Counted from the stretch's first letter, positions 44,972 through 54,391 are shown. The stretch: 64,000 nucleotides of DNA from CAYWYR01 sp964462685 (GCA_964462685.1 CAYWYR010000005.1:114199-178198); one strand, 5' to 3'. The notes: generated from the letters alone by a model not told the origin. A program made the numbers and translations.

Positions 44972-45775
44972 ATGTTCAAAAAAACCATATTCCCATACTC
45001 AGCACTATTGATGAAGTTCTTGATCTTTTTGATCTTTTTGACTACCCGAGCGATGGCGCAGGTAAATACCGAGAACATGCTTCCTAGCTCCGTGCAGGAA
45101 GGCCTTAACTTCTCCTTTGCGGCAACTGCCGGTCTGGCCAGAGGCAACAGTGAGTTCGCTTCACTGAACACAGCAACCAGAATCGACTACATCGTGCCGA
45201 ATGATTATACTGCCTTCGTAGTTGGTAACTTAGACTACAGAGAAGGGAACAACCAAAAGATCGCCAATAGGGGATTTGCCCACATCAGGTACATAAAGCA
45301 GGCAACCGAACTAATATCGCCCGAAGTATTTGTTCAGAGACAGTTTAATGCTTTTACTAATCTACTCGATAGGTCTCTTGGGGGTGGAGGCGTAAGGTTT
45401 GTTTTCATAGACAGCCAAAATACACCAGACTCCATTTTGCATATTGATTTTATGCTTGGAATAGGAGCAATGTATGAAAAGGAAGTACTAAGAACTCCAG
45501 ATAGATATACTACGGAGATACCTCGCTCTACTAATTACCTTAATTTCAGATTGAAGTCTGAAAGCGGTATATCGCTTAATTCGGTTGTTTACTATCAACC
45601 GAGCCTGACTTATGCTGAAGACTGGAGGTTTCTAAGTACTGCAGGCTTGTCATTTCCTATTCTGAAAAACCTATCTTTTATAGTCAACTTCAATTACAGC
45701 TACGATAATGAGCCACCGATCGGAATCGAAAAGTATGACCTTGAGCTAAGTAATGGTATCAGAATTAATCTTTAG
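44972..45775 (+). CDS. DUF481-like outer membrane protein
   Basis: About 267 residues from the ATG at 44972; a further ATG at 45011 also gives a signal peptide, while the more distant GTG at 44912 is less likely. The signal ends near TTRAMAQ. The mature protein has the alternating strands of the DUF481 (YdiY-like salt-induced) family: GLARGNSEFASLNTATRIDY, VGNLDYREGNNQKIANRGFA and FVQRQFNAFTNLLDRSLGGG, with a C-terminal INL end. Predicted outer-membrane barrel of unknown role. Transcribed divergently from the 43079 T9SS gene. Confidence 0.75.
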   Translation: MFKKTIFPYSALLMKFLIFLIFLTTRAMAQVNTENMLPSSVQEGLNFSFAATAGLARGNSEFASLNTATRIDYIVPNDYTAFVVGNLDYREGNNQKIANRGFAHIRYIKQATELISPEVFVQRQFNAFTNLLDRSLGGGGVRFVFIDSQNTPDSILHIDFMLGIGAMYEKEVLRTPDRYTTEIPRSTNYLNFRLKSESGISLNSVVYYQPSLTYAEDWRFLSTAGLSFPILKNLSFIVNFNYSYDNEPPIGIEKYDLELSNGIRINL

Positions 45776-45849
45776 ATAAAAGAATGGCAACACTATACGT
45801 GTCGTTATCTGTTAATTGTTTTAATATCTATATTGCTGGTATATGGAAA

Positions 45850-46662
45850 TTAAGGATTTGTATATGTGATTTTTATATAATCCGTATATTCCTGCATTTC
45901 GTCAGCTTTAACTTTTATGAGAGTTACTCTGTTTTTGTTATCATATTCATAATCGAACTCTGCTATTTCCTCATAATCCTCTTCAGCAACCCATTTTAAG
46001 TAAGATTTTGAAGGCAGTTTGTTTACATGGTAGAAAGATGATATATAAGTATCATAATCGTCAGTGCCAAATAACAATAGTGTACCGTATAAGGGATTTA
46101 TACCTTCTTCAAGATAATCTGCTCCCCTGTATTTATGATTTTGTTCATCCATATAATCAAAAAAAGAATATTGTGGGCTTTCAGATTTCGTAGATTCTGA
46201 AATAAGGTATTTCCTTGAAAGGTATTCACCATTTGATTCTAGATACTCCACAGAACTCATCTTATCGCTGTCGGCTACCATTCTATAAATACTCTCATCA
46301 ACAGTTAACAGATGAGTATTTCCAGTTTTTATATAATCAAGAATAATATTTTCTTCTATACCTTCCTGGATTATTTCCAACCCGGAAACCGAACCACCCT
46401 TATATATATAATTGATAGAGTTCATAAGACCTTTAGTACTAAAATCCATATAGATGTAGGAGGCTCTATCAATACCATTTTCACCATAAGTATATTCTAT
46501 AAGTCTCACATCTTCTGATTGATTATTTAAAAACTCCACAGACTGAACTCTGTTACCCTCATTCACTACATCTCCTGGCCCCGCCCCAGTGTTATCATCG
46601 TCATCACATGAGATAAAAATGAATGTGAATGCTATAATGGTAAATAGATAAATGTTCTTCAT
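45850..46662 (-). CDS. Hypothetical lipoprotein (DUF4595-like)
   Basis: 270 residues. The signal peptide MKNIYLFTIIAFTFIFISC ends in a lipobox cysteine (C19) followed by DDDDN, the acidic surface-export signal used for outer-membrane lipoproteins in Bacteroidota. The mature part is Tyr/Asp/Glu-rich with repeated beta hairpins, including EYTYGENGIDRASYIYMDF and EFDYEYDNKNRVTLIKVKA, a pattern of DUF4595/RHS-like sequence. Function unknown. It is convergent with the 44972 gene. Confidence 0.68.
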   Translation of the reverse strand: MKNIYLFTIIAFTFIFISCDDDDNTGAGPGDVVNEGNRVQSVEFLNNQSEDVRLIEYTYGENGIDRASYIYMDFSTKGLMNSINYIYKGGSVSGLEIIQEGIEENIILDYIKTGNTHLLTVDESIYRMVADSDKMSSVEYLESNGEYLSRKYLISESTKSESPQYSFFDYMDEQNHKYRGADYLEEGINPLYGTLLLFGTDDYDTYISSFYHVNKLPSKSYLKWVAEEDYEEIAEFDYEYDNKNRVTLIKVKADEMQEYTDYIKITYTNP

Positions 46663-46902
46663 ATAAATCCTTGCATTTGGTAATTATGTTTACACTAAAA
46701 TAGAAAATACTAAATCTAATGTTTTCTTGAGGGGAGATAAAATATCGCGTGTATATTTTCAATTCTTTGAATCGAAAGTGGATGTCGGCAAAGTCAATCG
46801 AATTTGATTTTAGTAACAGAAATAATAACAATACAAGTTCCATTGCATAATTTCGTAGTCTTAATCCAGAAGCAAATCAATATATAATTCCAAGATACAG
46901 AC

Positions 46903-48351
46903 ATGTCAGTAAGAGTAAGATTCGCGCCATCACCAACGGGGTACTTGCACGTGGGCGGGCTACGCACAGCACTTTATAATTATCTCTTTGCCAAACACCA
47001 CGGCGGAACCAATATCATTAGAATAGAGGATACCGACCGTACACGCTTTGTTGAAGGAGCACAGGAAAATCTACTCGACAGCCTGAAATGGGCTGGCATT
47101 GAGTATGATGAAGGCCCGGGGTTCGGCGGTGATAAAGGCCCTTACATACAATCCGAGAGAACGGAACTCTATAGGGAGCATGCCCAAAAACTTATAGAAG
47201 CAGATAAAGCTTATTATGCCTTCGATACTCAAGAAGAATTAGCGGAAATGCGAGAGCGCCAAAAGAAAAGCGGTTTGCCTTTCAGGTATGACCGCTCTTC
47301 GATGAAAACGGTTTATACTCTTGGCGAAGAAAAAACAAAACAGATGATAGCCGACGGTGTGCCCCATGTTGTAAGGCTGAAAGTACCCCAGGCGGGTGAG
47401 ATCAGGTTTTCGGATATTATTCGCGGTGAAGTAGTCGTTCCGGCTCGTGATGTAGATGATCAGGTATTACTTAAAGCCGATGGTTTCCCGACTTATCACC
47501 TCGCCAATATAGTGGACGACCACCTGATGGAGATCACGCACGTTATACGTGGTGAAGAATGGCTGCCATCCACTCCGAAACACGCTCTGCTTTATGATGC
47601 TTTCGGATGGGAGAGACCGAAATTCGCCCACCTTCCTCTTCTCCTGAATTCCGATGGATCAAAGCTGAGCAAGCGCCAGGGCGATGTAGCGGTAGAGGAT
47701 TACCGAAAAAAAGGTTACGCCCCCGAAGCGTTTTTGAACTTCATAGCACTTCTGGGCTGGAACCCTTCAGGCGAACGCGAGATATATACCAAGCAGGAGT
47801 TTATCGATGCATTCAATATCGAGAAAGTGAACAAGGGCGGTGCGGTCTTCGATATGAAGAAACTGGACTGGATGAACGGTGAATACTTGAAGGCGAAAGA
47901 TCCCCTTAAAATCGCTGAGGAGATAATGCCGCAGATCAAGGAAAAAGGTTGGGATGAAAGTATAGACTATGTAGCCAAGGTTGTGGAATTATTAAGAGAG
48001 CGTGTCGATTTTGCTCATTCCATACCTGAATTCGGTCCTTATATGTTCGAGGTTCCCGAGCGTTGGGAAGAAGAATATTACACAAAGTTTTGGAATGATG
48101 AAGCGAAAGCCGGGGTTCAGCCTATCACCGATAGATTCAAAGAGACAAATGATTGGACTGAAGAAAACCTTTCTGCTATAGCAAAAGGCCATATCAAAGA
48201 GGAAAAGCTGAAAATGGGCAAGATACTCAACGCCCTTAGGCTTATCGTTACGAGGCAGCACGTGGGGGCCGATCTCTTCAAGACTATGGATATACTCGGT
48301 AAAGAAGAGACACTGAAAAGAATTGATGATTTTTACTCAAAGGCTGACTGA
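46903..48351 (+). CDS. gltX: Glutamate--tRNA ligase
   Basis: 482 residues, a normal length. Class I motifs: PSPTGYLHVGGLRTALYNYL (HIGH equivalent, residues 9-28) and DGSKLSKRQGDVAVEDYRKK (KMSKS equivalent, KLSKR). Also present are RIEDTDRTRFVEG and GLGE-type signature regions, and a C-terminal anticodon-binding helical bundle (about 330-482). It charges tRNA-Glu, and perhaps tRNA-Gln in lineages lacking GlnRS; which applies cannot be told. Single gene, followed by a terminator. Confidence 0.97.
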   Translation: MSVRVRFAPSPTGYLHVGGLRTALYNYLFAKHHGGTNIIRIEDTDRTRFVEGAQENLLDSLKWAGIEYDEGPGFGGDKGPYIQSERTELYREHAQKLIEADKAYYAFDTQEELAEMRERQKKSGLPFRYDRSSMKTVYTLGEEKTKQMIADGVPHVVRLKVPQAGEIRFSDIIRGEVVVPARDVDDQVLLKADGFPTYHLANIVDDHLMEITHVIRGEEWLPSTPKHALLYDAFGWERPKFAHLPLLLNSDGSKLSKRQGDVAVEDYRKKGYAPEAFLNFIALLGWNPSGEREIYTKQEFIDAFNIEKVNKGGAVFDMKKLDWMNGEYLKAKDPLKIAEEIMPQIKEKGWDESIDYVAKVVELLRERVDFAHSIPEFGPYMFEVPERWEEEYYTKFWNDEAKAGVQPITDRFKETNDWTEENLSAIAKGHIKEEKLKMGKILNALRLIVTRQHVGADLFKTMDILGKEETLKRIDDFYSKAD

Positions 48352-48384
48352 ATCTTAATAGGTCGTTAAAACCCGTTTACAATG

Positions 48385-48418
48385 AAAAGCCTCAACCATG
48401 AATATTGGCGAGGCTTTT
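48385..48418. terminator. Bidirectional rho-independent terminator
   Basis: AAAAGCCTC (48385-48393) and GAGGCTTTT (48410-48418) form a nine-base stem with A/T ends on both sides, about 35 bases after the gltX stop and about 70 from the convergent lipoprotein gene. Confidence 0.8.
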
Positions 48419-48486
48419 ATGATAGCCGGACTAAGGAACACACCATCAAACTCTATCCTTTGGCCGGCTATTGTTTTTAAAAGGTA

Positions 48487-49203
48487 CTATTTTTCTCCAG
48501 CTATCACAGCTTCTCCAAGAGTTGGATTCAGATATGCATCAGTTACCCTGAACTTGGCATCCTTCGCTATAAAGTCATTTGTAGGCCGATCATAGGGAAC
48601 TCCGGTATTGACTATTGGTTCACTTTCTATCTCATATTCTATCCAGCCGAATCTAGGGCCTGAACCTGTTTCCATCATTACAGCTAAGTAGCCTTCCTCT
48701 GCATTCGCAATTGGGCTACTCCACGTTTGGATTACTGCTGCATCTGAGTTAATAGTTATTCCGACTGCTGTAAGTTTTGGCCCGTATATATAATCTTCTT
48801 CATAAGCCATATCTTCTAAACCCCTTATTATCTCTGTGCCTTTTTCCACATTTGATAGAACCCCTTGGATATTTTTAGAGTAATCAGATATCATCAACTG
48901 GTTATGGGAAAGCAGCTTCAAATCATTAGAAAGATTGAAATAATGAAACTGAAATAAGCCTCCAAAGTCATCTTCAACTATTGCACTCGAAGCGATTATA
49001 TCATACTGACCGTTCTGATCCATATCAAAACGGAATTCAGAAATAAACCCCTCATACTTTAAGGGATGATTATCGATGGTGTCATTTTTTTTATCGTCAT
49101 TAGAACCACCATCTGCTGGGATTTCTTTGCATGCACCCAAACCTAAGAATATACCGATTGCCGTTGCCGCAAGTAATGTTTTAATGTGATTTCTCGCACT
49201 CAC
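48487..49203 (-). CDS. Hypothetical lipoprotein (paralogue of the next gene)
   Basis: 238 residues. Signal peptide with lipobox LGLGAC, C25, then an acidic/Gly spacer. The mature protein has the signature D-x-D-x-NGQ-x-DI (FRFDMDQNGQYDIIASS), EGYLAVMMETGSGPRFGWIE and a C-terminal RVTDAYLNPTLGEAVIAGEK. The adjacent gene shares these blocks (see 49293), so they form a diverged duplicate pair of predicted beta-rich surface lipoproteins. No known family is recognised. Confidence 0.65.
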   Translation of the reverse strand: MSARNHIKTLLAATAIGIFLGLGACKEIPADGGSNDDKKNDTIDNHPLKYEGFISEFRFDMDQNGQYDIIASSAIVEDDFGGLFQFHYFNLSNDLKLLSHNQLMISDYSKNIQGVLSNVEKGTEIIRGLEDMAYEEDYIYGPKLTAVGITINSDAAVIQTWSSPIANAEEGYLAVMMETGSGPRFGWIEYEIESEPIVNTGVPYDRPTNDFIAKDAKFRVTDAYLNPTLGEAVIAGEK

Positions 49204-49292
49204 CCTTTCACCTTTGATTAGTTGATAATTTATGTTCTCAAAGATTAATAACTCAAAGCTAAGAAAGGTCGCAAAAAAAAGGTCTTAAACTC

Positions 49293-50021
49293 TTAATCTT
49301 TTACTCCCGCTACTATACCGTTCTGCTTAAAAGGGTTGTAATAAATCTCTCTGATGGCTGTTTTACAGTAATAGTCAAACCCCATCTCTCCTGCATCTTT
49401 ATCCTTCCATTGAAGTGATAGATCCGGGTTGATCGATATATCTATCCAAGCATATTCCTTTTGGCCGTTAGTATCTTTCATCAGTGCAATATACTGTTGT
49501 TTTCCGGATGCCAATGCGCCACTGGCCAGTAGCTTCTCTCGGTTATTAGCATTTGATACAGCCGTAAATGCAAGGGATTCATTACATGAATAGTTAAGGC
49601 CGAGTGAGCTTTTTTCACAGACATTTTTTTCAATATGTTCGCCTTGATAAACTGGCCAAGTCTCTCCGATTATATTTGATACTATTGTATCCCCAATGGA
49701 TCTAGATAAAATCTTCCAACCGTTCTTTGCGGTTAAAGTACCAAAAAGCTTGAAATCGGTTTCTTTTAGTGAATCTGTATCCAAATTTTTATCAGATTCT
49801 TCTTTGTGATAAACTTTACCGAACAGATCGCTATGCCCGTCTTTATCTAAATCTATAGTGATTTCATCAAAATCGGAATAGCTGACATGATCGATATCAT
49901 CTACTATTATCTCATCATACCCGACATTATTACCAGTACAAGATATTAATCCCGATAAGAAGAAAACTGAAAGAGTGATTTCAAAAAAAATCTGCGTAAT
50001 ATTGCTAAGTTTTAGTTTCAT
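49293..50021 (-). CDS. Hypothetical lipoprotein (paralogue of the previous gene)
   Basis: 242 residues. Signal peptide with lipobox SGLISC (C28). Shared blocks with the downstream paralogue: ITIDLDKDGHSDLFGKVYH, QYIALMKDTNGQKEYAWIDI, and a C-terminal REIYYNPFKQNGIVAGVKD. Overall identity looks low apart from these blocks, so the duplication is old. Cysteines at SSLGLNYSCNES and DYYCKTA could form a disulfide. Role unknown. The 89-base gap between the two genes allows co-transcription. Confidence 0.62.
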   Translation of the reverse strand: MKLKLSNITQIFFEITLSVFFLSGLISCTGNNVGYDEIIVDDIDHVSYSDFDEITIDLDKDGHSDLFGKVYHKEESDKNLDTDSLKETDFKLFGTLTAKNGWKILSRSIGDTIVSNIIGETWPVYQGEHIEKNVCEKSSLGLNYSCNESLAFTAVSNANNREKLLASGALASGKQQYIALMKDTNGQKEYAWIDISINPDLSLQWKDKDAGEMGFDYYCKTAIREIYYNPFKQNGIVAGVKD

Positions 50022-50094
50022 AAATATATAAGACGTTAATTATCATGATCTGTTGTTTGATTGCTTTTAGATTTATGTATTCATCTACCTATAT

Positions 50095-50133
50095 AAAGAA
50101 ACCGCCAAACGCGATAAAGTTGCATTTGGCGGT
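50095..50133 (-). terminator. Rho-independent terminator after the SDR gene
   Basis: ACCGCCAAA (50101-50109) and TTTGGCGGT (50125-50133) form a nine-base stem. On the minus strand a T-rich stretch follows (TTTCTTTAT). Confidence 0.75.
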
Positions 50134-50167
50134 CAAGTATTCGAAATAAATCTAAAAATATATTACT

Positions 50168-50914
50168 TTATGCTTGGTCGGTTGGGTATAGCAGTATTTC
50201 GTGAGCTGATACTCTCTGTGGCTGGCGGAGGGCATAAATGATTGACTCGGCTATATCTTCGGATTCCATAGTGGTCAGATCACCAAACCGGCTTTGCCAC
50301 GCTTTGATGATATCTTCGTCATTGATATGCTCGCCGAGCTCTGTAGCTACCGCACCAGGCTCTATACATGTAACACGAATACCGTGGCTCGGGCTGAATT
50401 CCTGCCTCAGCCCCTCGCTGAATGCCCTTACGGCATACTTTGTAGCCGAGTAAACGCTGCCGCCTTTCATTACTCGCCTGCCCGCCACCGATGATATATT
50501 GATGATATGGCCGTATTTTTTATCGATCATGTGCGGTAAGGCTTCCGCAGTGGCATGCATTACACCTTTGATATTGACATCAACCATATTCATCCACTCG
50601 TCAACCCACAGCTTATCCAGCATGCTCAAATGCATCACGCCGGCGTTGTTCACAAGTATATCCACACCCCCAAACTCATCTTTAGCTTTATCAAAAGCCT
50701 CTTTTACCTGATCCCGGTCGGTTACATCAGTCTTTGAATAAATCGCTGTACCGCCATCATCCTTTATTTTTTTCTGTACTTCCTCGAGTCGCTCTGTTCT
50801 TCGAGCTGTGAGTACTACATTGGCTCCTTCTTTTGCCAGGGCGTAAGCCGTCGCTTCGCCTATTCCGCTGGAGGCGCCTGTTACCAGGGCGGTCTTTCCT
50901 TTTAGATCTGTCAT
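50168..50914 (-). CDS. Short-chain dehydrogenase/reductase (classical SDR)
   Basis: 248 residues. TGxxxGxG nucleotide motif as TGASSGIGEATAYALAKEG (13-19), NNAG in VDILVNNAGVMHLSM, the catalytic Ser in IINISSVAG and the YxxxK pair as SVYSATKYAVRAFSEGL. The arginine in RRTERLEEV indicates NADP(H) preference. Resembles clavaldehyde-dehydrogenase-like/YdfG-type SDRs acting on small 3-hydroxy substrates; the true substrate is unknown. Single gene with its own terminator. Confidence 0.9.
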   Translation of the reverse strand: MTDLKGKTALVTGASSGIGEATAYALAKEGANVVLTARRTERLEEVQKKIKDDGGTAIYSKTDVTDRDQVKEAFDKAKDEFGGVDILVNNAGVMHLSMLDKLWVDEWMNMVDVNIKGVMHATAEALPHMIDKKYGHIINISSVAGRRVMKGGSVYSATKYAVRAFSEGLRQEFSPSHGIRVTCIEPGAVATELGEHINDEDIIKAWQSRFGDLTTMESEDIAESIIYALRQPQRVSAHEILLYPTDQA

Positions 50915-51008
50915 CTTTTCTATCTGTTTATTATTTGATACAATGATTTATATAATGTGTCGCCAAAGTAATTGTACTATTGCTACCAAATGTAAATAAA
51001 ACGTTAAA

Positions 51009-51485
51009 ATGAAGATTAAAAGTAAAACTATTGATAAGGATATAACTGTCGCAGGTATAAAATGCCGTACCTGCAATCTGGAAGGCAGAGCGGAAAATGA
51101 CCTAAAGCTTCTTTGGGATAAATTTTTCGGAGAGCAGATCATGCAAAATCTACCACAAAGAAAAAATGACAATATCATGGCTTTATATACAGAATACGAG
51201 GACGGTTATGAAGGTGACTATACTGCGTTTATTGGTTTTGAGATAGATAGGGATAATGACCTCGAAAATCTCCCAAGCGGTGTATCTCTTATCACTGTGC
51301 CTGCGGGCAGATATAAGGTTTATGATGTCGAACAGCCCACACCCGATAAAATAGTCGGCACGTGGGAGAGAATATGGAATGCCGATAGCGAATTGAACAG
51401 AAACTATATATGTGATTTTGAGATATATGAGGACGACGGTAAGGGTGTACCTAAGTCCGTATCGGTATATATAGGCTTAAAATGA
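51009..51485 (+). CDS. GyrI-like / AraC effector-binding domain protein
   Basis: 158 residues made only of the GyrI-like small-molecule-binding fold: AGIKCRTCNLEGRAENDLKL, MALYTEYEDGYEGDYTAFIG, then ITVPAGRYKVYDVEQPTPDK, IVGTWERIWNADSEL and YICDFEIYEDD. Stand-alone members bind or hydrolyse small aromatic or cationic compounds and appear in detoxification. It is about 34 bases upstream of a K+ channel gene on the same strand, which may be coincidental. Confidence 0.82.
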   Translation: MKIKSKTIDKDITVAGIKCRTCNLEGRAENDLKLLWDKFFGEQIMQNLPQRKNDNIMALYTEYEDGYEGDYTAFIGFEIDRDNDLENLPSGVSLITVPAGRYKVYDVEQPTPDKIVGTWERIWNADSELNRNYICDFEIYEDDGKGVPKSVSVYIGLK

Positions 51486-51518
51486 ATCTGTTGTATATAA
51501 TATAAGGAGGGGATACGA

Positions 51519-52559
51519 TTGGATTTATACGGCTATGGTACATTCGCGGCAGGTGTGGCTGTACTTATAATAGTTTATAGTGATTTCTTTTATACTACGC
51601 TTTCCGGTAATGGGGACGGGCTGCTAACCCGTTGGCTGAACAGGAGAATGGCATCACTTATGATGCTTATCCATAGAAGCAGCAACTCGCCGATAATATA
51701 CAAGATTGCAGGGCTTATACACTTACTTCTTTCCCTTTTCTTTTGGATAGTACTTTTGCTATTTGGGACTTTCCTTATCTTCAATGCATCACCTGAAGCT
51801 ATTATTCATGGCTCTTCTCGGCTGCCCGCGGACTATACCGAGAGATTTTACTACTGCTGCTATATGCTTTCAACGCTCGGCATTGGGGATATGGTACCGG
51901 GTAATAGCTATGGCCAGTACGCTACATCCTTCCTTACTTTTGGCGGGTTTACGATGCTGACAATCGGCCTTACATACCTTTTATCTATACTAGAAGGTGT
52001 ACAGAGAAAAAGGCAGTTAGCTTCAAAGATATTCTCATTAGGTAACACGCCGCTTCAGATGTATAAGAATCATTACGCTACATTTCCGGAATGGAGTAAG
52101 GATGAACTGGTGGAAATACGGTCAATGCTAAATTCCCACACGCACAAGTTCATAATATTCCCCGTGGTGCATTATTTCAGATCAAGCAAACGGAACTATA
52201 GCCTTATGCTCGCAATTATCACTATTGATTCATCTATGGATATAGCCTTACAGAGATTAAAAGAATCCGACAGCGAGGGCAACAGGCTACTTATACATGA
52301 ATGTATCATGCTGAAAAATTCTATTTCCGATTATCTGGAAGAGCTGAAACAAGCTATACCCAGTATCATGAAAAGAAAGGAATATAAAAAAATATCCAAA
52401 GAGAGGATTATAGCTATGCAGGATGAAAAGCACTATTTCGAAAAGCTCAGATCCCAGGAGTTATCTATATACCTTAGGGAAGAAGGTTGGGAATGGGATA
52501 ACGTATATAGTTATGATCCAGAAGATGATCAGAAAACCAAAGTCATCAATAATCACTAA
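51519..52559 (+). CDS. Potassium channel family protein
   Basis: 346 residues. An N-terminal membrane region contains spans near 5-25, 62-85 and about 130-155, with the pore loop YCCYMLSTLGIGDMVPGNSY carrying the selectivity filter TLGIGD (canonical TVGYGD). The remaining ~190 residues are a cytoplasmic, helix-rich domain without a recognised RCK fold. The TTG start at 51519 is supported by AAGGAGG eight bases upstream (51504-51510), and no ATG is close. Function: K+ or other monovalent cation permeation. The I in place of Y in the filter occurs in some prokaryotic ion-channel-2 proteins. Confidence 0.82.
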   Translation: MDLYGYGTFAAGVAVLIIVYSDFFYTTLSGNGDGLLTRWLNRRMASLMMLIHRSSNSPIIYKIAGLIHLLLSLFFWIVLLLFGTFLIFNASPEAIIHGSSRLPADYTERFYYCCYMLSTLGIGDMVPGNSYGQYATSFLTFGGFTMLTIGLTYLLSILEGVQRKRQLASKIFSLGNTPLQMYKNHYATFPEWSKDELVEIRSMLNSHTHKFIIFPVVHYFRSSKRNYSLMLAIITIDSSMDIALQRLKESDSEGNRLLIHECIMLKNSISDYLEELKQAIPSIMKRKEYKKISKERIIAMQDEKHYFEKLRSQELSIYLREEGWEWDNVYSYDPEDDQKTKVINNH

Positions 52560-52560
52560 A

Positions 52561-52589
52561 AAAAAAGCCCAGGGAATTAACACTGGGCT
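52561..52589. terminator. Rho-independent terminator between channel and thiolase genes
   Basis: AGCCCAG (52566-52572) and CTGGGCT (52583-52589) pair. On the minus strand a run of A/T (TTTTTTTTT) follows the stem, making it strongest for the thiolase gene. Confidence 0.8.
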
Positions 52590-52618
52590 ATTTCAATACT
52601 ATACACTAGAAGTGATGC

Positions 52619-53791
52619 TTACATCATTTCGATTATCATCGCGTTTGCTTCCCCGCCACCGATACATAGGGTTACGAGGCCGTACTTGCCGCCCCTTCTT
52701 TTAAGTTCATGAACCAAGGTTACCAGAAGCCTTGCACCTGAACAGCCAATCGGGTGCCCCAAGGATACAGCCCCGCCGTTTACGTTCACTTTATCCTCAT
52801 CTAGGTTCAGCTCTTTAATAGAGTGCATCGGCACTACGGAGAAAGCTTCGTTGATCTCGAATAAATCTATATCCTCTACTTTCATTCCTGCTTTATCCAA
52901 TACTTTTTGGATAGCTGCGGTAGGTGCCGTGGTAAACCATTCGGGCTCTTGTGCATGGGATACATGTGCTATAACTTTAGCCAGGGGCTTAATGCCTTTT
53001 TCATTTGCGTAATCTTCGCTTGCTACGACTAAGGCAGCGGCACCGTCATCGATCGAGCTGGCATTGGCAGCAGTTATAGTCCCGTCTTTTTTGAATACAG
53101 GGCGCAGGCTTGATATCTTATCAAACTTAACCTTGCCTGGCTCTTCGTCCTTATCAACTACTGTATCACCCTTTCTGCCTTTGATAGTTACTGGCACTAT
53201 TTCAGCATCGAAGCGGCCGTTTTCTTGTGCGTCGAGTGCGCGCTTGTAAGAGCGTACGGTATATTCATCCTGAGCTTCGCGAGTGAAAGTATGTTCGTTG
53301 GCGCACATTTCCCCGGCGTTACCCATGTGGAAATTATTATAGCAGTCCCAAAGTCCGTCATTCACCATAAGGTCAACAAGTTCCCCGTTACCCATCTTGT
53401 ACCCTTCCCGAGCTTTTGGCAGAGCATAAGGTGTGTTGGTCATGGATTCTTGGCCTCCTGCTACGGCTAGCTTCAGATCTCCGGCTTTTATGGCCTGATC
53501 GGCTAGCATAACTGCTTTCAGACCAGAGCCGCACACTTTGTTGATAGTCATGCACTCTACCGTTTTCGGAAGGCCTGCATATACAGAAGCCTGCCTCGCT
53601 GGTGCTTGGCCTACGCCGCCAGTCAGTACATTACCCATTATGACTTCTTGCACATCGCCGCCATCGATCCCGACTTCCAAAACAGCTGCTTTGATCGCTT
53701 CGGCACCAAGCTGAGGAGCAGATAGAGTAGAGTATGCGCCCATAAACGCACCGATAGGAGTTCTTTTTGCTGATAGGATTACAGTTGACAT
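52619..53791 (-). CDS. Acetyl-CoA C-acetyltransferase (thiolase)
   Basis: 390 residues, full length. The nucleophile C87 in INKVCGSGLKAVMLA, the acid/base histidine H346 in GHPIGCSGARLLVTL and the second cysteine C376 in CIGGGEANAM are present, with FEINEAFSVVP. The N-terminal TPIGAFMGAYSTLSAPQLG is usual in biosynthetic/degradative acetoacetyl-CoA thiolases. It interconverts acetoacetyl-CoA and two acetyl-CoA. Here it could finish acetoacetate use after the synthetase at 39640 and the tyrosine pathway at 811. Alone on its strand, with a terminator downstream. Confidence 0.95.
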   Translation of the reverse strand: MSTVILSAKRTPIGAFMGAYSTLSAPQLGAEAIKAAVLEVGIDGGDVQEVIMGNVLTGGVGQAPARQASVYAGLPKTVECMTINKVCGSGLKAVMLADQAIKAGDLKLAVAGGQESMTNTPYALPKAREGYKMGNGELVDLMVNDGLWDCYNNFHMGNAGEMCANEHTFTREAQDEYTVRSYKRALDAQENGRFDAEIVPVTIKGRKGDTVVDKDEEPGKVKFDKISSLRPVFKKDGTITAANASSIDDGAAALVVASEDYANEKGIKPLAKVIAHVSHAQEPEWFTTAPTAAIQKVLDKAGMKVEDIDLFEINEAFSVVPMHSIKELNLDEDKVNVNGGAVSLGHPIGCSGARLLVTLVHELKRRGGKYGLVTLCIGGGEANAMIIEMM

Positions 53792-54009
53792 TTTTACCTT
53801 TTATATGTTCTTAGTTTTCTTGTATAACGGATAAGGCAAAATTAGCATTTATGAGACTCCTATAAAAGTTATGGACTTTTCAGACCTTAACACTAACTGC
53901 CTACTGTTTCCCAAAAATATAAACATGTCAATATATCATAAGTTTTATATATTTTTGTTCAAAGTTTGAAATCAAAATCATATAATCAATAACCATAGGA
54001 GTATGGAAG

Positions 54010-54363
54010 ATGAAAAAGTTGAAATATCTAATGGCACTGCCACTATTCGCCCTAATAGCTTGCGGCGACAATGTAGACGAGGATAATATCCCGGCAAACG
54101 TTGTATCTATCTTTGAGGACGCCTACCCAGGCGCTACAGAAGTAGAGTGGGAGCAGGATTCCGAAGGCTACGAAGTAGAGTTCATGATGAACGGCAAGGA
54201 AATGGAAATCACCTACGATGTAGATGGAACAGTTTTAAAAATGGAAAATGAAGACGGCGACGAACTAATGGATGAAACTATGCCAGAACCAGAAGAAGTA
54301 CCACAAGGCACTATAGACGCTGAAGACATCCCAGAAGAAGAAGGCGAAGGCTACATGCAGTAA
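54010..54363 (+). CDS. Small acidic lipoprotein with PepSY-like domain
   Basis: 117 residues. A short signal peptide ends in lipobox ALIAC (C18). The middle resembles a PepSY-like (BLIP-type) domain: FEDAYPGATEVEWEQDSEGY, VEFMMNGKEMEITYDVDG. The last ~35 residues are strongly acidic (EEVPQGTIDAEDIPEEEGEG). Such proteins bind to and inhibit or sense peptidases, or act as metal buffers, but this one is unstudied. The codon-anticodon region is ordinary, and a strong terminator follows. Confidence 0.7.
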   Translation: MKKLKYLMALPLFALIACGDNVDEDNIPANVVSIFEDAYPGATEVEWEQDSEGYEVEFMMNGKEMEITYDVDGTVLKMENEDGDELMDETMPEPEEVPQGTIDAEDIPEEEGEGYMQ

Positions 54364-54391
54364 ATCAAATTACTGAAAGCCGATAAAATCA

